Source: Sepiola atlantica (taxonomy: Eukaryota > Mollusca > Cephalopoda > Sepiida > Sepiolidae). From it: a DNA stretch of 64,000 nucleotides. The notes beneath the pieces were generated by a model. The model made no database searches, was not told the origin of the DNA, and saw only the letters and a program-made list of their open reading frames with translations. The position numbers were made by a program, and so were the translations under genes. The stretch lies in contig OY744533.1 in assembly GCA_963556195.1 (NCBI GenBank), positions 48,289,249 through 48,353,248 of the forward strand. The letters are read 5' to 3'. Positions 57,601-64,000 of this stretch are shown one piece after another (positions within the stretch are counted from its first letter, which is position 1; every line of letters begins with the position of its first letter).

Positions 57601-58252
57601 AGTGTGAAAGTCTGGAACATCAAAGAGATGAAGAAATCTTTGGGAGATATGGTCTGTTCCAACATTCTTTTCATCCATGCACTACTGGGTTGTGATTCTA
57701 CATCCAGTGTTTATGGAATTGGGAAGGCAGCATCCCTTCGAAAGGTGATGAACAATAGAAACTTCCTCAAACTGGCAGAAGTGTTTGGCAATGATAGCAG
57801 TGCAGAAGATGTTATTGAAGATGGAGAGAAGGCTTTAGTGTGCCTGTACAATGATAATGATGGGAAAAACATTATTCATCTCCGACTGAGGCGCTTTAAG
57901 GAAAAGTTGCAATAAGCTCAAAGTATTTTGAGGCCAAATCATTGCTACCAACAAGAGCAGCTACTAAATTCCACAGCCTTTGAGTTTACTTCCAAATTCA
58001 GAAATGGAAATGTAGAAACCAGCTAAAACATGACGAGTAAGGATGGAAACATTCAAAGTGTAAATTACAACCAATCAAGACTGACTTGCCAGCTGGCACT
58101 GTAAATGTGTTGGCTATGATTAGGTGTAACTGTACTTCAGGATGTACTACAGCAGTATGCAGTTGCAGGAAGTTTGTGTGGTAATTGCAAAGGCCTCCAC
58201 TGCAGCAACTCACCACAGCCAAATCTTGATGATAATAGAGTTACATTTGACT
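54652..58252 (+). pseudogene. Transposon protein: zinc modules, DDE-like region, PIN/XPG-like nuclease, Cys-rich tail
   Basis: Begins MDADKCAICINELS (CxxC...HxxC), preceded by TTCTAATTTCAG, a possible splice acceptor. A second zinc-like pair follows: CLFCGSGAKS ... YHRTCF. Middle: LASVGQAIMQAARPRVLHAP, FVQFVADNVDHNLKNIDGFN (candidate first acidic residue) and TFHGIGIIASFTRG, ITFDQPLWHKAMMI. Later TDPQRLFQRLCML, YELCGHPPTLFDSFGLPRAA, ALADAIWEL. C-terminal nuclease-like part 57298-57915: FLANQENKQLFINLLGKSLE, DADVLIVKTALELVQTGET, DVIDLLVLLCYHA, ILFIHALLGCDSTSSVYGIG. Cys-rich tail: RCNCTSGCTTAVCSCRK ending 58252. Broken by at least five frameshifts, a TGA at 55801 and a TGA at 56310. Family text is recognisable from many invertebrate genomes; function is inferred. 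Confidence 0.7.
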
Positions 58253-58770
58253 AGTTCTTGACAATAAATTTTTTTGGTTCGTTCATGAACTTGTTCTGTG
58301 ATGGTTATGCAAGAGCCTTGCCCAAGCATTCGACCAACTGACCATTCCTTTATTGTAAATTGTACTTATTTCGTACCTATTTTTTATGAAATGTCAGGAA
58401 TTAATGTGACAATTGTTGCCTTGAAAAAGGCTACTTAGTCTGTGTTTGTACCTTTTATATTCATATTTGTATAAGAAATTTTAAAAAAACATGAAAACAA
58501 TGGCAGGGCTAGTCATTTTCTGGTGTTAGTTTATTATTAAGCATATAGCTACCTATCATTACAATTTAAAACACCAAGAAAATGTCAAGATGGTTTGGGG
58601 TGGGCACTGTGGGGTTTTTTATGAAAAGAAAAATTATTTCTAATTTAATAAAGTTTTTTGTCAGGAAAAACGTTTATTTTTCGTCAGTAATTGTCAGGAA
58701 TAATGGAATACTTGTCAGGAAATGCCAGGAATTTTATGTCTCTAAGTTTTGATATTGTAAAGTTGGATTT

Positions 58771-58918
58771 TAAAGATGGCGCCCGTTAACCCCTTTCCGC
58801 AAGGCTAATTTTGGTAAACTCTTTTTTATCTGAACGAGAGGGTATTCATGCTCAATATCCAAGTTAAAAACCTTTGTTAGAAATTTGTTTTAGGTTCAGC
58901 CACATTTTGACAGGACTA
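58771..58918 (-). repeat. Right terminal inverted repeat
   Basis: Inverted copy of 54267-54418; ends CAGGACTA at 58918. Confidence 0.85.
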
Positions 58919-59035
58919 ATTAAAAATGAAACAATATTTAAAATCGGCGTCATCATAAGTGTGGGTCATACAGATAACTAACTGTAGTGTCCATTATTAT
59001 TGTAATTAATCATATATTATTATTTTCATGCAACC

Positions 59036-59080
59036 TACTCTTACTATTACTTCCCCCCATCCCACCACTGTTACTATTAC

Positions 59081-59140
<60 letters not shown>

Positions 59141-59680
59141 TATTATAATCATTACAACTATTATTCTTACTATTACCATTATTTTTGTTATAAGTACTAC
59201 TATTATTAACACTCTTGTTAATACTATACCTATTACAATTATTATTTATACCATTATTATTCTATCATTATTGCTATTTTTGCCATTTTGTATTCCTTTT
59301 TATTCTTGCTACATTTCCTATTCGTATTATAATTGCTAGTCTATAATTATAATTATTATCACTACTTTTAGTATTACTGTTATTATCGTCACTATTACTG
59401 TGATTATTTTTCCAACTATTATTACTATTATTATTATTATCATTATCAGTACTATCCTTTATTATTACTATAATTATTATTACTATTTACTATCCCCCTA
59501 TTAGTATTATTACTACTATTGCATTAGTTATCACATGTTTTATTATAAATCTTATTATTATTTTTACTATTCCTATTATAGGCATTTACATTATTTTAAC
59601 CACAACAATTATTACTATTTCACTACAGCCGCCATCATTATCACCACTATTGTCATTAGTAATAAAGACAAAGACGGTAA
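59036..59680. repeat. Long (ATT)n-derived low-complexity tract
   Basis: Pure (TAT)n at 59082-59135, then imperfect ATT/ACT repeats for over 500 bp. Long Ile-run frames here are artefacts. Confidence 0.9.
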
Positions 59681-59924
59681 CTCTAGGTCTGAATTGATAC
59701 CTGTAATACTATAACCTTTTTTCTTAGGTTTTGTCCTGTATTAAAAGAGAAATTTACGGGTTTATACATAATTTAAATTGTATTATTAGTTTTTAATCTC
59801 TTATTTAGGGCTCGATCTCTACATTTTATTAGTTTACTTGGATTTTACCCCTTGTAGTAAAGTATAGCTATCTGGGGTGCATTAATTTTTGCGCTATATA
59901 GTTATGTTATTTATGTTAAATTTT

Positions 59925-60420
59925 CGAGATTGTTCGCGAACTTATCCAGAGTCAGCCGTTTAAAGTGTCTACAGTTAAAACCTATTTCGTCTCGTTGATT
60001 TAGTAAGGAACTCTTATCAGGGAACATAACAATGGGCAATTTTTCGCTAAGGCAGAGAAAGCACGTGGGGTGGTGTAGTGTAGGTGTCGATGACTTTTTT
60101 TTTAATGCTCCATTTCACCACAGGAACGATATTTTCATCTTTTAAGAATTTAATGTAGTTGGATAGTGAAGTTCCTATTTTCTTGTTAGTTGGGTTGTTA
60201 AATGAGAATTTGTGGTTCGTGTAGCTGGCCTTAAAATAGGTATTTGTACCACCTATGTAAAATTTATTTAGATTAGGGTTGTTTGCTGGGAATACAGTTG
60301 GTAAATAACCTATATCTTTAGTTAAACACTTTCCTTGCAATGGGCAATTACTCCTATCTCTGCAGCTACATTCTTTGTTGTTGTAATTATTTCGTAAGTT
60401 TTTTATCCTGGGTCACCTGT
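59925..60420 (-). pseudogene. Penelope-like element C-terminus, GIY-YIG type
   Basis: Minus strand: CSCRDRSNCPLQGKCLTKDI (Cys-rich approach), FYIGGTNTYFKASYTNHKFS, FNNPTNKKIGTSLSNYIKFL, IVPVVKWSIKKKVIDTYTTP, then (below 60047) LLNQRDEIGFNCRHFKRL. The GIY-YIG endonuclease order of PLEs is clear, and 60340-60047 is open. YIGGT and the KW.I block match 39660-40005, the same PLE lineage and different from that at 52560-53440. Confidence 0.8.
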
Positions 60421-60429
60421 TTTTCATGG

Positions 60430-61755
60430 TTTAGATTGTTTGAATCAGGAAAAATAGTTAACAAAGTCAGTTAAATATTAAAAGATAAATAGACAAAATC
60501 TCAAATTAGTCTCTTTCTGCTCTCTATATCCCCTCTCTTCCTACTCTTCCTCTCTTTCATTCTCCAGCTACGGTTTAAAAAGTATTAGTACTTGATATGA
60601 TATTCCCTTTACTTTATTCCAATCTTATTATTCATATCTTTTTATTATTTCCTTTATTTAATACTATCGACTATTAATTAATAAAGAGGTTGATGGAAGA
60701 CATTATAAAATAAGAGCGGTGGGGGCAAACAACAGAGTGAGAGAGGGTGAGAATGATAGATAGACATTTAGTGATTGTTTACTTGGTGAGTTAATTGCAA
60801 ATTATTGCTAATTAGAACAATTCAAATTGAAATTTTGGGGAACATAACTAAATCACAAAACTGATAAATATGTATTTTAGGGGATTAAAATATTTATGAA
60901 AAACCGCCTTAGAAAAACAAACTTTGATTAACTCAGCTTTAGTATAACAATATATAATTGAAACACTTGGAAAATGTCAGTATCTGCTTTTGTTCTTTTT
61001 TTTCTGTTTTTCTTTTTCTATCCCTAAAATTTGATTCATCGACATTTTAACAAAATATTTTTTTTGTTTTGAAATTTGTGAAAAACTAAATAAATCTTCA
61101 GGATATTAAGATTTTATTTTTTTTGTTATTATTGTTGTTTCTGTTGTTTATTTGTTTGTTTAGCTTGTTTGTTTTTTAGTTTGTTTGTTTTTCTATTCCG
61201 ATGTGACTGCGCAGAAAAACAAATCATATACAGAGCGAGCATAAATAATGAAAGACAAATTCCCAGTAGATTTATTACTGACGTCATGGCGTAAAATCAG
61301 ACAATATATGCTTATTAAAACAGGAGTAATGTTTACAAAATCATAATAACGTTAGTTCCATCAATTGTAATGGTGTAATAAGAGCCGCTTTATATGATTT
61401 ATGGTAATGATTACAGCATGAATGATAGGAGATTATCATGAACACGCAACGATTATGAAATAGCGACACGTACTTATTTGCTGAAACATTATCTTCAATT
61501 TTTCTAATTCTGTACATTATTAAATGTTTAAATGAACTGAAAATATACTTGAGTGGAACGCCGGTTTTTTCTATTTATTCTAGTTTCATTGTAAAATTTA
61601 ATTACCCAAGAAAGTAGATAGGATTGTAGTTAATATAATTTGTATGAATTAGCCTTCCATTTGCTGTATATATGTATTGAATTTGATATTAAAATAAAGT
61701 AGATTTGGTAACATTTGTTAGGGAATTTTTGGGATAAGAATTGATAATTTGTATT
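60430..61755. other. AT-rich stretch, no recognised feature
   Basis: No coding or RNA gene seen; T-rich runs near 60990-61200. Confidence 0.5.
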
Positions 61756-61759
61756 ATTA

Positions 61760-61890
61760 TTTACATTATTCGAACAGCTGTTCTCATATTGGATGTTATT
61801 CTAAAAACGTTTCGGCCGATGTAGCCTCCAACTTTTTTTCTACGTGTGTCTCGTCGAACTCGGGAATCTGTGCGGAATTTCATATTTAGG
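61760..61890 (-). repeat. Dispersed repeat family E, copy 4 (partial)
   Basis: Minus strand: GAATTCCGCACAG...TTCCCGAGTTCGAC.AGA, GGCTACATCGGCCGAAACG. Lacks the CTGAAGA core. Confidence 0.65.
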
Positions 61891-61959
61891 ATCCTGATTC
61901 CCACTTTGATTACATGATTTTGATTCGAGAAAATGACTAAAATGTAAAGCTCAAAATGA

Positions 61960-62250
61960 AAGGTTCTTAACAAGAAATTGAAATTCAGTGAACCTTGCTT
62001 AATTGGTGTTTAATGACTATAGATCAAATTCGAGACAAATCTAGAAATATATGAATTTTCAAATGGGAAGTTGTAACCATATAATGATTAATAAAACTCT
62101 TTAGAATACTCCAAAGAAACTGAAATTTCAGAAATATTTATTAATTAATGTCTAATTGATAAGATGTCACAAAGATCTAAGATATCTTAATTCAAACAAA
62201 GGGCTTCTACCCCTTTTTACCTCATTTGGATACATTTAAATTAAACTAAA
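61960..62250 (+). repeat. Dispersed repeat family G, copy 2
   Basis: Partner of 37755-38045; same block order. Confidence 0.7.
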
Positions 62251-62590
62251 TGTAGCCAACATTACCCACCTTTAAGCATAAGAGCTGTGTTCCAAAATCA
62301 TTGATGTGAGGAATAGAGTGGTTCAGTTAGAGAATTGAGAGCTCTATAATCACCGCATTTCCGGTATTTGCCACCACACTAATGAGGTGAAAAGTTGTGG
62401 GTAATTACGTCTTGATTGACGGATAATATCCAATTCATCACATGGTCAAACTCAGTTTATGCTAAGCTTAATTTTAGAGGTGTCGGTCTCTAAGGGCAAC
62501 TGAGATTTTCAAAACCCGCTAGATTAGAACCAAGAAATCTCCAGAAAACCGCTAGATTTTTACGTTACGAACCCTATATGAAATTATTAC

Positions 62591-62594
<4 letters not shown>

Positions 62595-62660
<66 letters not shown>
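62595..62660. repeat. (TA)n microsatellite
   Basis: Dinucleotide tract. Confidence 0.97.
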
Positions 62661-62665
<5 letters not shown>

Positions 62666-62824
62666 TTGCATTGAACAATCAAAGATGAAATAGATTTGTC
62701 ATTCGCACATCTTTGTCTCTCTTCCTCTATTTATCTTTATAATTGCTCTATCCCGTATATTGAGCTTAAATCATTTCACTATAGGTCTAATTCTCTAAAA
62801 GTATACTTTTAGTCTCATATTTTG

Positions 62825-62827
<3 letters not shown>

Positions 62828-62882
<55 letters not shown>
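62828..62882. repeat. (TA)n microsatellite
   Basis: Dinucleotide tract. Confidence 0.97.
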
Positions 62883-62888
<6 letters not shown>

Positions 62889-63850
62889 TGTTTTTTTTTA
62901 TTCGTATTTAATTTAAATAAAAAGCAAGGTTGATAATTCATAAACGATTTATTTTAATGTTTTTTACAAAAAAACTTAGCACAAAGTCGGGAGAGTATTA
63001 AATACTTAGTATTTTGATAGAGTTGAGATTTGAGCTTATCATATAGTTAAAACATTAATAAATTAATCTTTACCGTTAAAAAATCAGATATTCTCAGATG
63101 TTCTTAGTATCGTTTTTAGTCTCTCTGTGTTTGTGCCGTGCAACTTGTAGATACTTGCTGGTGTTGGTGTACGTCAAAAACTTCTCCTTTTTCGCTATGC
63201 GTTATCTGAAATTGTGGAAGTGTGGGTGGCAGACGAAATCTCCAAATTTTACAGAAAACCAAACGCTATCCGCATGATCAAAATATTACTAGCTAGATTC
63301 CAAACGAAATCTCCAGATCTAGCGGGGAAATATGATTGGTAGTCGAGTACGATAGTGTCCCCTGTGGAGATGGTTTCTTTATAATTGCAGATGTCTTCAA
63401 AAATGTGTAGAAACAGTACTATCTTCCTGGTTAGCCACGATGGGGCATAGCAGGATTAGTTTCTAAATGGATCCCGGTTAATTTGCATGAGTCTCGTGGT
63501 CAATGCGATAACACCTGCAACCATCCACGAGAAAGTCATATCTGTCTCAAACATTCGCACCCAATATTGCTTTCTCTACATGCTATGATCATAATGTGAG
63601 TGAAAACACGTCATAATCCTAAATTTAATAAGAGGAACTTATGTCTATAAGTTTAAATAACAGACTAAGAGTAACTTTATGCGGGTCATTAATTGTGTCT
63701 ACATTCGTAGCACAGTTTATCGAAATTTGTGCAGCACAAGGAAACGTATTTTTTTAGTGCAACGACACACAAATAATAGTTGGCATTTTTCCTCAATGCT
63801 ACCACTCCAGTCGCATCTTTATGGCAGCTTAATAAAAAAGGATTCCTTCG
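62883..63850. other. No recognised feature
   Basis: Two related short blocks, CCGCTAGAT near 62515-62560 and CTAGATTCCAAACGAAATCT near 63293, suggest an unknown dispersed repeat. No coding region. Confidence 0.4.
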
Positions 63851-63854
63851 CAAG

Positions 63855-64000
63855 GTGAAAGGTGAAAGGTGTGGTGTCTATTCTGGTGCTGCAATTAATC
63901 TTTTCTGTCCTCAGTCTGTGCAGGAGGGTTTTTTCTAGACTGAGACAATTTTTATTTTTGTCTCTATCCTGGAGTGGCCCTTTTGGGAGAGCTGAATTTT
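63855..64000 (+). mobile_element. U2-headed SINE, family B, cut by window end
   Basis: Decayed head GAAAGGTGTGGTGTCTATTC (63869), then TCTGTCCTCAGTCTGTG, ATTTTTGTCTCTATCCTGGA and GTGGCCCTTTTGGGAGAGCT, matching the minus-strand body at 24090-23930. Confidence 0.5.

Larger units (their letters stand above)
54267..58918 (+). mobile_element. 4.65-kb DNA transposon with about 150-bp TIRs and a nuclease-domain gene
   Basis: Left TIR 54267-54418 and right TIR 58771-58918 are inverted copies: TAGTCCAGTCAA / TAGTCCTGTCAA at the tips, TGGCTGAACCT, CTAACAAAGGTTTTTAACTT, GGATATTG, GTTTACCAAAATT, GCCTTGCGGAAAG and AACGGGCGCCATCTTTAA. The left one has about 10 extra bp. ATT flanks both ends, a candidate 3-bp target duplication. 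One decayed gene fills the interior (54652-58252). TIRs, zinc modules and a C-terminal PIN/XPG-like nuclease domain fit the Academ superfamily best, but I cannot confirm the superfamily without a search. Confidence 0.8.

Noticed and set aside
54652..58252. Host protein-coding gene
   Set aside because: Flanked by 150-bp terminal inverted repeats and broken by several frameshifts and stops.

Overview
This is a eukaryotic, intergenic or intronic, repeat-dominated window. I find no convincing intact host gene. The repeat mix suggests an invertebrate, most likely a lophotrochozoan and probably a mollusc such as a cephalopod: LINEs with a restriction-like endonuclease, several GIY-YIG Penelope-like elements (PLEs), Tc1/mariner and hAT-like remnants, small-RNA-derived SINEs, TTAGGG-type repeats, and very many long (TA)n, (ATT)n and (GATA)n tracts. 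The organism call is inference from composition only.

Layout. 1-10 kb: three decayed minus-strand LINE 3' ends with a CCHC finger and endonuclease, dispersed repeats, an inverted pair of about 190-bp repeats, a SINE copy, and a hairpin around interstitial telomere-like repeats. 10-20 kb: a tandem repeat with a terminal hairpin, minisatellites, a PLE fragment, a TA-flanked MITE and hAT-like GGAGC repeats. 20-33 kb: a tRNA-headed SINE, a mariner and a Tc1 transposase remnant, a stand-alone hammerhead ribozyme fold (22.2 kb), CR1/jockey-like LINE pieces, and a U2-snRNA-headed SINE. 33.5-34.9 kb: four nearly identical 341-bp monomers, each with a tRNA-like Pol III promoter and a type I hammerhead ribozyme. 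37-45 kb: PLE remnants, then a Tx1/L1-like LINE (ORF1 and a 3'-truncated ORF2) preceded by about 14 copies of a 35-bp monomer. 45-52 kb: U2-headed SINE copies and loose U2 heads, a 47-bp array related to the SINE body, minisatellites, and a 5S-rRNA-headed SINE with a short-repeat tail. 52-54 kb: a PLE with an inverted partial copy of itself. 54.3-58.9 kb: a 4.65-kb DNA transposon with about 150-bp terminal inverted repeats and one broken gene ending in a nuclease-like domain and Cys-rich tail. 59-64 kb: AT-rich tracts, another PLE C-terminus, dispersed repeats, and a second-type U2 SINE cut by the window end.

The most notable system is the 341-bp array at 33549-34885. In three of four monomers every helix of a hammerhead forms around a canonical core with a GUC cleavage triplet, and tRNA-like A and B boxes lie about 80 nt upstream. 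This design (Pol III promoter + self-cleaving ribozyme + tandem monomers) is like the Schistosoma Sm-alpha and metazoan retrozyme families. It predicts self-cleaved, possibly circular, 341-nt RNAs. The monomers are far more alike than the decayed repeats around them, so the amplification looks recent. The window also holds SINE families headed by three classes of small RNA (tRNA, U2 and 5S), so RNA-gene-derived retroposons are a theme. Coordinates of decayed repeats are approximate (tens of bases).
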